Shown here piece after piece: positions 1 through 6,762 of a stretch of 11,456 nucleotides of DNA. The position numbers and the translations under genes are program-made. The notes below the pieces were generated by a model. That model had not been told where the DNA came from. It saw nothing but the letters and a program-made list of their open reading frames with translations, and made no database searches. The stretch is from the NCBI GenBank assembly GCA_937926265.1, contig CALAZS010000053.1, positions 1-11,456 of the forward strand. Reading direction: 5' to 3'. Each line of letters opens with the position of its first letter. Within the stretch, counting starts at the first letter, position 1. Source of the stretch: an uncultured Gammaproteobacteria bacterium. GTDB taxonomy: Bacteria; Pseudomonadota; Gammaproteobacteria; Chromatiales; Chromatiaceae.

Positions 1-23
1 GGTACTGGCTTCAGGAGGTCGTC

Positions 24-1340
24 ATGGCAGCTAATCGTTATCTATTCGTTGCCTTGTTCTTATTAGTTTTGACAACTCAGGCAGTTCAGGCAACGCCAAA
101 GATTCAGAGCTGGAATACTGATAATGGTGCCAGGGTGTTATTTGTTGAAGCACCGGAACTGCCGATGATTGATATTCGCGTGGTTTTTGATGCCGGTAGT
201 GCGCGAGACGGTGATATTCCCGGGCTGGCGATGATGACCAATGGCATGTTGACAGAAGGTGCGGGTCAATGGGATGCAGATAAAATTGCTGAACGGGTTG
301 AATCAGTTGGCGCAAGTCTTTCGGTTAACTCTTTTCGTGATATGGCGGTTGTCTCCCTGCGCAGCCTGACTGATAAAAAAGTCCTCGATCAGGCTGTAGA
401 AACCATGGCAACGGTGATCGCCCAGCCAAAGTTTGAACAGGCTGCGTTGAACCGAAATATCCAGGCACTGAAAATAAGTTTGCGTCAGGAAGAGCAGTCT
501 CCGTCAGACATTGCCAGCAAGGCGTTTTACAAGACCATGTACGACGATCATCCTTATGCTCATCCTTCCAATGGCACGAAGGAATCCATTCCCCTGTTTA
601 AGCGCGAAGCATTGAAGCAGTTCCATGAAAACTTCTATGTAGGAAACAATGCAACGCTCGCTATAGTGGGAGCGGTTGATACTGAACAGGCCAGGGCACT
701 TGCCGAGAAGGTGATTGGTTCTTTACCTGAAGGAATCAAGCCTGCCGCGGTTGAAGAAGTTTCTGTTGAAGACGAGATCAGGAATAACAGGATAGATTTT
801 CCATCGACCCAGGCACATCTCTATATCGGCATGCCGGTATTGAAAAGAGGTGATCCTGACTATTTTGCCTTGTATGTTGGTAACCATATTCTTGGCGGCA
901 GCGGCCTTGTTTCAAAAATTTCCAATGAGATTCGTGAGAAACGCGGCCTGGCGTACAGTGCCTACAGTTATTTTTCTCCAATGAAAGATGCAGGTCCTTT
1001 CATGATCGGTTTACAAACCAAAAACAGCCAGGTTGGTGAGGCCCAGGAAGTGGTACTGAATACTGTGAAAGAATTCATTGAGCAGGGTCCTGCTGAAGAA
1101 GAGTTGAAAAAATCGCTGCAGAATATAACCGGTGGATTTCCTCTGCGGGTTGCAAGTAATGGTAAAATTGTCGAATACCTCGCCATGATTGGTTTTTATG
1201 AATTACCTTTGGATTATCTTGATAATTTTGTCAGCAACGTCAACAAGGTGACGGTTGATAAAATTCGTGATGCTTTTCAGCGTCGCGTTAAACCGGGTCA
1301 GTTTTCCACGGTTATCGTTGGTCAGCTTTCTGAAGGATGA
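24..1340 (+). CDS. M16 family peptidase homologue, exported, zinc motif lost
   Basis: This 438-residue protein has the two-domain M16 (pitrilysin/processing-peptidase) architecture. Residues 1-23 look like a Sec signal peptide with a hydrophobic core and an A-x-A-type end, so it probably acts in the periplasm. Where active M16 enzymes have HxxEH, this one reads GLAMMTNGML (residues 67-76): both His and the Glu are replaced, so zinc catalysis is not expected. The C-terminal half keeps the substrate-binding segment EKRGLAYSAYS (about 307-317). In many Proteobacteria such chains are encoded just after a catalytic M16 partner and form a heterodimer with it; the partner would lie upstream of the window, which is inference. 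The start is well supported by an AGGAGG Shine-Dalgarno at 13-18, five bases from the ATG. One upstream frame stays open from base 2 to a TAA at 32-34, so a preceding gene may overlap this start. The next gene, rsmD, begins 13 bases after the stop. Confidence 0.93.
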   Translation: MAANRYLFVALFLLVLTTQAVQATPKIQSWNTDNGARVLFVEAPELPMIDIRVVFDAGSARDGDIPGLAMMTNGMLTEGAGQWDADKIAERVESVGASLSVNSFRDMAVVSLRSLTDKKVLDQAVETMATVIAQPKFEQAALNRNIQALKISLRQEEQSPSDIASKAFYKTMYDDHPYAHPSNGTKESIPLFKREALKQFHENFYVGNNATLAIVGAVDTEQARALAEKVIGSLPEGIKPAAVEEVSVEDEIRNNRIDFPSTQAHLYIGMPVLKRGDPDYFALYVGNHILGGSGLVSKISNEIREKRGLAYSAYSYFSPMKDAGPFMIGLQTKNSQVGEAQEVVLNTVKEFIEQGPAEEELKKSLQNITGGFPLRVASNGKIVEYLAMIGFYELPLDYLDNFVSNVNKVTVDKIRDAFQRRVKPGQFSTVIVGQLSEG

Positions 1341-1353
1341 TGGCTGAAGGCTG

Positions 1354-1953
1354 ATGGCTAAGCGTCCGGGTAGCAGTAACACGCTGCGGCTGGTTGGAGG
1401 TCGCCATGGCGGTCGCAAGCTTAAATTTCCGGATGCCAAAGGTTTAAGACCAACGGCAGACAGAACCAGGGAAACGCTGTTTAACTGGCTGGCGCCGGTT
1501 ATTGAAGGCAGTAACTGCCTGGACCTTTTTGCAGGTAGTGGTGCTTTGGGTTTTGAGGCAGTTTCCCGTGGTGCAGCTCATGTGACCATGGTGGAAATGG
1601 CACTGCCGGTTTTCAGGCAGCTTAAGCAAAATGTCGACCTGCTTAATGAAACTGATCATGTAGATATTCATCATCTAACTGCACGCAAATGGCTCGAGCA
1701 GGCTCCCCAACTCAAACCTGGTCATAAGACTGATCTTGAATTTGACGTGGTATTTCTGGATCCGCCTTTCAATGAAAACCTGCTTGAAGAAACCATGGAT
1801 AATATTTTTCGACTTGATCTTCTAAAGCCGTCCGGTTTTTTATATGTTGAAAGGGACATCAGGCAAAAATTACCTGAACTTCCAGAAAATTGTAGCCTGA
1901 TTAGGGACAAAACTGCGGGGCAGGTGGCTTACAGTTTGATTGAATGTGTTTGA
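1354..1953 (+). CDS. rsmD: 16S rRNA (guanine(966)-N2)-methyltransferase RsmD
   Basis: RsmD methylates the exocyclic N2 of G966 in 16S rRNA on the 30S particle, using S-adenosylmethionine. The 199-residue length is normal for the family. The N-terminal segment LRLVGGRHGGRKL followed by RPTADRTRETLFNW (32-45) is the RsmD signature. The SAM-binding motif I DLFAGSGALG is at 57-66, an acidic residue that should hold the ribose follows at E81, and the catalytic motif IV DPPF is at 136-139. The ATG is only three bases after GAAGG (1346-1350), a tight spacing, but the family N-terminus fits this start. The short stretch TGATGGCT occurs twice (1338-1345 and 1352-1359) around the junction with the M16 gene. 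The 13-base gap suggests cotranscription with the M16 gene, an order seen in other gammaproteobacteria. Confidence 0.97.
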   Translation: MAKRPGSSNTLRLVGGRHGGRKLKFPDAKGLRPTADRTRETLFNWLAPVIEGSNCLDLFAGSGALGFEAVSRGAAHVTMVEMALPVFRQLKQNVDLLNETDHVDIHHLTARKWLEQAPQLKPGHKTDLEFDVVFLDPPFNENLLEETMDNIFRLDLLKPSGFLYVERDIRQKLPELPENCSLIRDKTAGQVAYSLIECV

Positions 1954-2018
1954 CAGGTCGATTATTGTCTTACATCAATGTTTCTTTTATTGAAAAGCTA
2001 TAGCATCCGGATTTTAAA

Positions 2019-2501
2019 ATGATTAGAGCAGTTTACCCGGGGACTTTTGATCCCATAACAAAAGGACATGCCGATCTGGTCAGGCGGGCCTGTGGTTTGT
2101 TTGAAAAGGTTGTCGTTGCTATTGCAGTGAATGCAGGTAAGCAACCGGTTTGCACGTTGCAAGAGCGTCAGCGACTTGCGGAGCTGGTTTTATCAGACCT
2201 TAAAAATGTTGAGGTTGTTAGTTTTGATAATCTGCTTGTAGAATTTGTTAAGCAGCAGAACGCAAATGTTGTGATCAGAGGCTTGCGGGCTGTTTCAGAT
2301 TTTGAATATGAATTCCAGCTGGCCGGCATGAACCGCAAACTGGACCCTGAAATAGAAACGCTGTTTTTAACACCGGATGAGAAATACACATTTATCTCGT
2401 CCACGCTGGTGAGGGAAGTTGCCAGGCTTGGTGGGGATGTCAGCGAGTTTGTACACCCGGTCGTGGTAGAAGCGCTGAACAGGAAACTGAATAAACAGTA
2501 A
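2019..2501 (+). CDS. coaD: Phosphopantetheine adenylyltransferase CoaD
   Basis: CoaD transfers AMP from ATP to 4'-phosphopantetheine, giving dephospho-CoA, the fourth step of coenzyme A synthesis in the cytoplasm. The 160-residue length is exactly typical. Visible signatures are PGTFDPIT (7-14), the nucleotidyltransferase T/HxGH motif as TKGH (14-17), RGLR (87-90) in the substrate region and the ATP-binding ISSTLVRE (126-133). No frameshift or missing key residue is seen. The Shine-Dalgarno is weak (only GGA at 2009-2011, seven bases away), but the start matches the family N-terminus exactly. The 65-base gap after rsmD holds a perfect TTGACA (1950-1955, overlapping the rsmD stop) without a convincing -10 at the right distance, so I cannot say whether coaD has its own promoter. 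The neighbours rsmD and ferredoxin are conserved partners in gammaproteobacteria. Confidence 0.98.
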   Translation: MIRAVYPGTFDPITKGHADLVRRACGLFEKVVVAIAVNAGKQPVCTLQERQRLAELVLSDLKNVEVVSFDNLLVEFVKQQNANVVIRGLRAVSDFEYEFQLAGMNRKLDPEIETLFLTPDEKYTFISSTLVREVARLGGDVSEFVHPVVVEALNRKLNKQ

Positions 2502-2503
2502 AG

Positions 2504-2540
2504 TTCTGGCTATGGTATTTGAAAATACCCAGAATTTGTT
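2504..2540 (+). terminator. Weak hairpin after coaD, possible terminator
   Basis: A six-pair stem GGTATT/AATACC (2514-2519 with 2524-2529, loop TGAA) is extended by TTCTG/CAGAA (2504-2508 with 2530-2534) with a five-base bulge on the left side. It is followed by TTTGTT rather than a clean T run. The position three bases after the coaD stop suggests a transcript end or processing site, but the stem is AT-rich, so this is tentative. Confidence 0.35.
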
Positions 2541-2564
2541 AGAGTTAACCCTAGACTTATCGAA

Positions 2565-2579
2565 ACAACATTTTGTTGT
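2565..2579. promoter_or_regulatory. Perfect inverted repeat upstream of the ferredoxin gene
   Basis: ACAACA and TGTTGT (2565-2570 and 2574-2579) form a perfect six-base inverted repeat around TTT, just before the ferredoxin Shine-Dalgarno. It could be an operator half-site pair or a small 5' leader hairpin. I do not recognise it as the site of a known regulator. Confidence 0.3.
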
Positions 2580-2597
2580 AGAACAGGAGAGAAAATA

Positions 2598-2846
2598 ATG
2601 GCTTTAATGATTACCGATGAGTGCATCAACTGTGATGTTTGCGAGCCTGAGTGCCCAAACGAGGCAATTTCGCAGGGTGATGAAATCTATGAGATTGACC
2701 CTGATCTTTGTACAGAATGTGTAGGCCACTATGAAACTTCCCAGTGCGTTGAAGTTTGCCCTGTTGATTGTATTCCCAAAGACCCTGATCATGTTGAATC
2801 AGAGGATCAACTGATGGAAAAATATCATCGCATTACCGGTAACTAG
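2598..2846 (+). CDS. YfhL-family 2[4Fe-4S] ferredoxin (Alvin type)
   Basis: This is a small cytoplasmic electron carrier of 82 residues with two [4Fe-4S] clusters. The first set of ligands is C9-x2-C12-x2-C15-x3-C19-P. The second is C38-x2-C41-x8-C50-x3-C54-P; the eight-residue spacing and the C-terminal extension after the second cluster are the marks of the Allochromatium vinosum/Pseudomonas Fdx type, whose clusters have unusually low and unequal potentials. C58 is an extra Cys. Homologues in gammaproteobacteria sit next to coaD, as here; as I recall the P. aeruginosa one is important for growth, but its physiological partner is not certain. An AGGAGAG Shine-Dalgarno lies about 6-8 bases before the ATG. 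The 96-base leader after coaD holds a hairpin and an inverted repeat, so separate expression is possible. A strong terminator follows within 45-70 bases, inside the start of the next gene. Confidence 0.96.
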   Translation: MALMITDECINCDVCEPECPNEAISQGDEIYEIDPDLCTECVGHYETSQCVEVCPVDCIPKDPDHVESEDQLMEKYHRITGN

Positions 2847-2864
2847 TAGGCTAACTGTTATCTG

Positions 2865-4532
2865 ATGACTTTTTTCAGATCATTCATAAAGGCTCCCTTG
2901 TGGAGCCTTTTTTTCGTTTTTCTCTTATATCAGCAAACACAGGCTGCTGAATCAGCCATTGCCAGCGCTCATCCGCTTGCCACCAATGCAGGTATGGCAA
3001 TTCTTGAACAGGGCGGTAATGCATTTGATGCAGCCGTAACGGTTTCTGCTGTACTGGGTGTTGTTGAGCCTTATGGTTCAGGCTTTGGCGGAGGTGGTTT
3101 CTGGCTGTTGCATCGTCAGGCTGATCAAAAGCAGGTCATGATTGATGGCAGGGAAACAGCCCCTTTAGCTGCACATCGCGATATGTATCTCGATGATTCA
3201 GGCAATGTCATACCGAATGCATCAATTAACGGACCGCTGTCAGCCGGCATCCCGGGTATGCCGGCTGCCCTGGTTCACCTGGCCGAAAATTATGGACTTT
3301 TGCCTTTAAAAACAACCTTGGCACCTGCCATTGAGATCGCTGAACAGGGCTTCGAAGTGGAGTCCTACTATCAGAAAATGGCTGGCTGGCGATTGCAGGC
3401 GTTACAGGATTCATTTTCAGCCAGTGAGATTTTTCTCCAGGATAATGATGTGCCTGAGTCCGGTTATAAAATTCGCCAGCCTGAATTGGCCGCAACAATA
3501 AAGCTGATTGCAGAAAAAGGCTTTGATGGTTTTTATAAAGGTACAGTCGCAGAAAAATTAGTCCGGGGCGTCAGGGACAACGGTGGTATCTGGTCGTCAG
3601 AAGATCTTACCGACTACCAGGTCATTGAGCGACAGCCGGTAGTGTTTGAATACCGGGGTAAAAAAATCATATCTGCTGCATTGCCTTCCTCGGGAGGTAT
3701 TGTCATGGCACAGATCTTTAATATTCTGTCGAATTATGATCTGACCGCATTGAATCAAACTCAGCAAATTCACCTGGTCATTGAAGCGATGCGCAGGGCT
3801 TACCAGCAAAGAGCGAAGTATCTCGGTGATCTTGATTTTGTAGATGTCGATGTGAAAAAGTTAATCAGCCAGGTTCATGCCTATCGGCTTGCAGAAAATA
3901 TTCAACTGGATAAGGCTTCAGTCAGCCAGGATGCTGAAGCCAGGCAGAAAGGGCGCGATACAACACATTTTTCCATCATCGATAAAGCAGGCAACAGGGT
4001 TGCGGCAACCCTGAGCATTAACTACCCGTTTGGTTCCGGTTTTGTCCCTGAGGGCACGGGTGTGCTGCTCAATGACGAGATGGATGATTTTTCATCCAGT
4101 CCCGGTGTTCCGAATGTATATGGACTTGTGGGCAGCAGTGCGAACGCAATTGAGCCGGGCAAGCGTATGCTGTCAAGTATGAGTCCGACTTTTGTTGAGT
4201 CAGATGACGGTGTCGCAATCCTGGGAACGCCCGGAGGTTCCAGGATTATAAGCATGGTCACCCTGGCTGTTCTTGCCATGGATAAAACCACTAATCCAAA
4301 AGACTGGGTGGACTTGCCCCGCTATCATCATCAGTACTTGCCTGATCATGTTCAGTATGAAAAAGGCGCTTTCACAGAGAATCAAATCAAACAGCTAACG
4401 GATTTTGGTCATAAGTTAAAACAGCTTGAAAACCCTTATGGCAATATGCATGCTATTTACCTGGATAAAAAAACAGGGCAGGTAACTGCTGCCAGTGATA
4501 GCCGGGGTATTGGTTTGGCCACTGTTAAATAA
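2865..4532 (+). CDS. ggt: Gamma-glutamyltransferase precursor (Ntn hydrolase)
   Basis: The enzyme cleaves the gamma-glutamyl bond of glutathione and related compounds and transfers the group to water or amino acids, usually in the periplasm. The 555-residue length fits a proenzyme that cuts itself into large and small subunits. Residues 1-27 form a signal peptide with a hydrophobic core (LWSLFFVFLL). Visible signatures: GGNAFDAAV (50-58), EPYGSGFGGGGF (68-79), the glutamate-carboxylate-binding R96 in DGRETAP, the self-processing nucleophile inferred as T366 in D-T-T-H-F-S, the lid-loop-type PGVPNVYGLVG, SSMSPT (437-442) and GTPGGSR (454-460). Key residues appear intact, so it should be active. 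The start has no good Shine-Dalgarno. A transcription terminator covers codons 8-17; a TTG at 2898 within it, 5 bases after AAAGG, would be an alternative start that still leaves a signal-like segment. A 14-base tandem duplication spans the stop codon. Confidence 0.95.
   Translation: MTFFRSFIKAPLWSLFFVFLLYQQTQAAESAIASAHPLATNAGMAILEQGGNAFDAAVTVSAVLGVVEPYGSGFGGGGFWLLHRQADQKQVMIDGRETAPLAAHRDMYLDDSGNVIPNASINGPLSAGIPGMPAALVHLAENYGLLPLKTTLAPAIEIAEQGFEVESYYQKMAGWRLQALQDSFSASEIFLQDNDVPESGYKIRQPELAATIKLIAEKGFDGFYKGTVAEKLVRGVRDNGGIWSSEDLTDYQVIERQPVVFEYRGKKIISAALPSSGGIVMAQIFNILSNYDLTALNQTQQIHLVIEAMRRAYQQRAKYLGDLDFVDVDVKKLISQVHAYRLAENIQLDKASVSQDAEARQKGRDTTHFSIIDKAGNRVAATLSINYPFGSGFVPEGTGVLLNDEMDDFSSSPGVPNVYGLVGSSANAIEPGKRMLSSMSPTFVESDDGVAILGTPGGSRIISMVTLAVLAMDKTTNPKDWVDLPRYHHQYLPDHVQYEKGAFTENQIKQLTDFGHKLKQLENPYGNMHAIYLDKKTGQVTAASDSRGIGLATVK
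2888..2914 (+). terminator. Strong intrinsic terminator inside the 5' end of ggt
   Basis: A perfect nine-pair stem (2888-2896 with 2902-2910, core AAAGGCTCC/GGAGCCTTT) closes a five-base loop CTTGT. The descending arm runs into a T tract (2908-2914 all T, then CG and five more T). This is a textbook Rho-independent terminator 42 bases after the ferredoxin stop. It overlaps the signal-peptide codons of the gamma-glutamyltransferase, so it probably ends the ferredoxin transcript and may attenuate read-through into ggt. Confidence 0.85.
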
Positions 4533-4547
4533 TCACTGTTAAATAAT
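4520..4547. repeat. 14-bp perfect tandem duplication over the ggt stop
   Basis: CACTGTTAAATAAT occurs twice back to back (4520-4533 and 4534-4547). The first copy contains the ggt stop codon TAA (4530-4532), so the second copy is untranslated. It looks like a recent slippage or short duplication. The 37-base gap to the convergent minus-strand gene is AT-rich and shows no convincing terminator. Confidence 0.9.
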
Positions 4548-4569
4548 CATAATTTAATAGCCATAATCA

Positions 4570-4893
4570 TTATGAAATGAAGTTTTTCTCCATGATATTC
4601 ACAAAAAAATCTTCAGAAATTTCGTGCATGGCATATTCGTCTTTTGAATAGATATCACCGGCTTTATTACCTGAGACTATGGTTATGGAATCAGGCTTAT
4701 CATCATGGACGAGAATAAGCAGTTTTCTGTCTGCTGCTACGCAATCGACAGTTACTGCATCGGCTTTAATGCCTTGTTTGCGTAGAGACTGGTCAATGAT
4801 TCCCATTAATGTATCGATGTTTTCAAATTTGGCGTATAGCAAATCATTTGCTTTTGCGACAATTTCAGACAGGTCTTTTAGGGCACTTTTCAT
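4570..4893 (-). CDS. Uncharacterised 107-residue protein
   Basis: I do not recognise this family. The protein has no signal peptide or membrane segment and should be cytoplasmic. Residues 1-43 look helical and amphipathic (KDLSEIVAKANDLLYAKFENI, then a second helix). After that come short strand-like segments (AVTVDCVAA, KLLILVHDD, SITIVSG) and a final acidic helix, which suggests a small alpha/beta fold. There is a single Cys (C51). Its ATG overlaps the stop of the upstream DUF4124 gene as ATGA (4890-4893), so the two are almost certainly translationally coupled and of related use. The stop lies close to the convergent ggt gene. Codon use is ordinary for the window. The overlap and the intact, well-formed protein make it a real gene; its function cannot be read from the sequence. 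Confidence 0.8.
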   Translation of the reverse strand: MKSALKDLSEIVAKANDLLYAKFENIDTLMGIIDQSLRKQGIKADAVTVDCVAADRKLLILVHDDKPDSITIVSGNKAGDIYSKDEYAMHEISEDFFVNIMEKNFIS

Positions 4894-5444
4894 TTGCAGT
4901 ATCTGATTTCATCACTTGAAAGGATGAAAAACTGTTTTTGACTGGTTTTCAGTTTGTTGAATTGCTGACTGCAGGTTTTAAGTGTTTTGAAACTGCGATC
5001 AAGCGCATCATACTGCTTTGAACATGAAGATTCTTTCTCAGGTGCGATTGGGGAGATACATTGCTCATAGCTTTCGATTCTGTCTCTCACCGTAGAACCC
5101 AGTGATCCAGAGCAGGAGACAAAATTATCCAGGTCATCCTGAAACTGTCCTTCCGAATTGGATAATTTTTGTTTGACCACTTCGCACTTATCAATTGCGT
5201 CATCCTGACCAACAATCACCTGTTCATCCTCTTTCGGTTTTTTTTCAGGGTTTGCTACAGGAGCATCCATGACAGTCAGGTTTGCATTGGGGTTAATCAC
5301 TTTCTCTGATATCTGTTTTGAGCCTGGTGAGCAAGGAGAGTCACTGTATTCAATTGTGCCATCACTGTTTTCACACTTTATTAACTTGGTAGCTGCAGCA
5401 TTTGCCGAAAAAATAATCAGCAAAACAAATAGATGAAATTGCAC
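4890..5444 (-). CDS. Exported DUF4124 domain-containing protein
   Basis: This 184-residue protein begins with a Sec signal peptide (1-17, core FVLLIIFSANA). It is followed directly by a DUF4124 module: KLIKCENSDGTIEYSDSPC (20-38), with the characteristic Cys, the D-G-x-I-x-Y-S-D turn and the second Cys. DUF4124 is common at the N-terminus of exported proteins in Beta- and Gammaproteobacteria and has no settled function. The remainder is a charged linker (66-85, many K, E and P) and a helical Cys-rich tail with C87, C111, C129, C141, C158 and C183. The even number of mature Cys (eight) suggests disulfides in the periplasm. The start is GTG (5442-5444), supported by AGGAG at 5451-5455 six bases upstream. 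It is the first gene of a two-gene unit with the 107-residue protein and is transcribed away from the cNMP-binding gene. Confidence 0.85.
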   Translation of the reverse strand: MQFHLFVLLIIFSANAAATKLIKCENSDGTIEYSDSPCSPGSKQISEKVINPNANLTVMDAPVANPEKKPKEDEQVIVGQDDAIDKCEVVKQKLSNSEGQFQDDLDNFVSCSGSLGSTVRDRIESYEQCISPIAPEKESSCSKQYDALDRSFKTLKTCSQQFNKLKTSQKQFFILSSDEIRYCK

Positions 5445-5489
5445 TGTGAACTCCTGTTTTGAGCCTGAGAAAGATTGGATCCCAAAAAA

Positions 5490-5597
5490 ATGAATCCCGA
5501 AAAAGATAATAGTACAGAAACACCAGCTCAGGAAATTTCAGCGGCATGTCCTGTCCGGTATTTTGACTACGAGGATTATAAAAAATGCTTATCCTGA
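5490..5597 (+). CDS. Possible 35-codon small protein
   Basis: An ATG-started frame of 35 codons lies in the divergent gap between the DUF4124 gene and the cNMP-binding gene. The product has a hydrophilic, acidic N-terminus (MNPEKDNSTE) and a compact end CPVRYFDYEDYKKCLS with two Cys twelve residues apart, rich in aromatic and charged residues. That composition looks more protein-like than random AT-rich DNA would give. The Shine-Dalgarno is poor (GGA at 5477-5479, 10 bases away). The frame ends before the promoter of the next gene. No family is recognised, and it may be spurious or the remnant of a longer gene. Confidence 0.35.
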   Translation: MNPEKDNSTETPAQEISAACPVRYFDYEDYKKCLS

Positions 5598-5615
5598 ACC
5601 GGAACGAATTTTCTT

Positions 5616-5645
5616 TTGAGTAACTACGATAAAAAATCCTATAAT
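5616..5645 (+). promoter_or_regulatory. Sigma70-type promoter of the cNMP-binding/rhodanese gene
   Basis: A perfect -10 TATAAT (5640-5645) is preceded at 18 bases by TTGAGT (5616-5621), a four-of-six match to the -35 consensus. Transcription would begin near 5652, giving a leader of about 26 bases. The leader contains a good GAAAGGA Shine-Dalgarno (5664-5670) seven bases from the ATG at 5678. Confidence 0.7.
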
Positions 5646-5677
5646 TTAAATATACTTATCTCTGAAAGGATTTCTCG

Positions 5678-6721
5678 ATGTCTTATCATATTTTAACGCC
5701 AGGTATTTTAAGAAAATTTTATCCTTTAAATGATTTTGAAGATGAACTTGTTGACCTTGTTATGCGCAAGGTAGAGGTTGAAAATATTTACAAGGGAAAT
5801 GTGATTTTTAACCAGGGTGATAATGACTCTGATGTGATTTACCTCATAAGTGGCAGTATTGAGCTCAAGTCGGATGAGGGGGCGCATTTTATTTTGGACC
5901 CTGAATCTGAACTGGCAAAATTCCCGATTGCCAATTCAAAACCCAGAAAATTCTCCGCCTTGATACACACAGACTCTGCTGCTATCGCGAGGATTCCATC
6001 TGCAACTATTGAATCCCTGGTCTTCGACCTGGATAAGGATAAGTTCTGGAATTCTGCCGCCTATGTAACAGAAGGCGAAACGCATGCACTTGATGCAGAA
6101 TGGATGATGGCGATGAAAAGGACGCCTCTTTTCCAGAAGCTTCAGGACCAGTACCTGAACCAGTTGTTCCAGGTGATGGATGAAGAAAGCTTCAAGGAAG
6201 GGGAGGATGTCATCACGGAAGGTGAATCCGGTGATTATTTTTACCTGGTCAAGGAAGGCACCTGCAAGGTTTTAAGGCAAAAAGATGGCAAGGAAATAGA
6301 GTTGGCCAAGCTTCGTGCAACTGACTCTTTTGGTGAGGATGCCCTGCTTAGTGACAATCCTCGTAATGCCACTGTCAGGATGGTTACCGATGGCACGCTG
6401 ATGCGAATTTCGAAGAAGGATTTTCAGCATTTCATGTTTCTGCCGATTGTTAAGTGGGTTGAGGCAGATCAGGTTAAGAAGCTTTTGAGTAAAGGTGCGC
6501 GTCTGATTGATGTGCGTAAAAACCGCGATGGAAAAGTGTCACCCAAAGACGCCAAGTATATTCCCCTGTTTATGCTCAGGAACCAGTTAAAACGCCTCGA
6601 CAGGGATCAGAAATACCTGATTCTCTGTGATGATGACCATGACGGTGCCATTGCTTCCTATCTGTTTGGTAAATACGGTATGGATGGTTATCTTCTGCAT
6701 ACTGACCATACACCTGAATAG
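5678..6721 (+). CDS. Tandem cyclic-nucleotide-binding domains fused to a rhodanese-like domain
   Basis: This 347-residue soluble protein has three modules. Residues about 12-115 form a first cNMP-binding fold (VIFNQGDNDSDVIYLISGSIEL) without a recognisable phosphate-binding cassette; the matching part has KPRKFSALI but no FGE, so it is probably degenerate. Residues about 148-255 form a second fold with a near-consensus cassette FGEDALLSDNPRNATV (218-233), keeping the Glu that binds ribose and the Arg that binds the cyclic phosphate, so ligand binding is plausible. Residues about 262-343 resemble a rhodanese domain: ARLIDVR (274-280), then LILCDDDHDGAIASYLFGKYG with C317 at the active-site position. 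The loop is acidic (DDDHDG) where sulfurtransferases usually have basic residues, so the chemistry may differ. There is no DNA-binding helix-turn-helix of the Crp type. It has its own promoter. A likely role is nucleotide sensing linked to redox or sulfur state, which is inference. Confidence 0.9.
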   Translation: MSYHILTPGILRKFYPLNDFEDELVDLVMRKVEVENIYKGNVIFNQGDNDSDVIYLISGSIELKSDEGAHFILDPESELAKFPIANSKPRKFSALIHTDSAAIARIPSATIESLVFDLDKDKFWNSAAYVTEGETHALDAEWMMAMKRTPLFQKLQDQYLNQLFQVMDEESFKEGEDVITEGESGDYFYLVKEGTCKVLRQKDGKEIELAKLRATDSFGEDALLSDNPRNATVRMVTDGTLMRISKKDFQHFMFLPIVKWVEADQVKKLLSKGARLIDVRKNRDGKVSPKDAKYIPLFMLRNQLKRLDRDQKYLILCDDDHDGAIASYLFGKYGMDGYLLHTDHTPE

Positions 6722-6762
6722 CCTGGCCAATCTTATTAGATAAACCGTAAAAAATTGTGAAG

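Noticed and set aside
1..34. An open frame from base 2 to TAA at 32-34 that could be the end of the upstream M16 partner.
   Set aside because: Only ten codons are visible and no family signature can be recognised; another frame is also open here, so it is not listed as a feature.
1950..1979. Perfect TTGACA at 1950-1955 as the coaD promoter.
   Set aside because: No acceptable -10 hexamer lies 16-18 bases downstream; the best candidates there match poorly, and the hexamer overlaps the rsmD stop.
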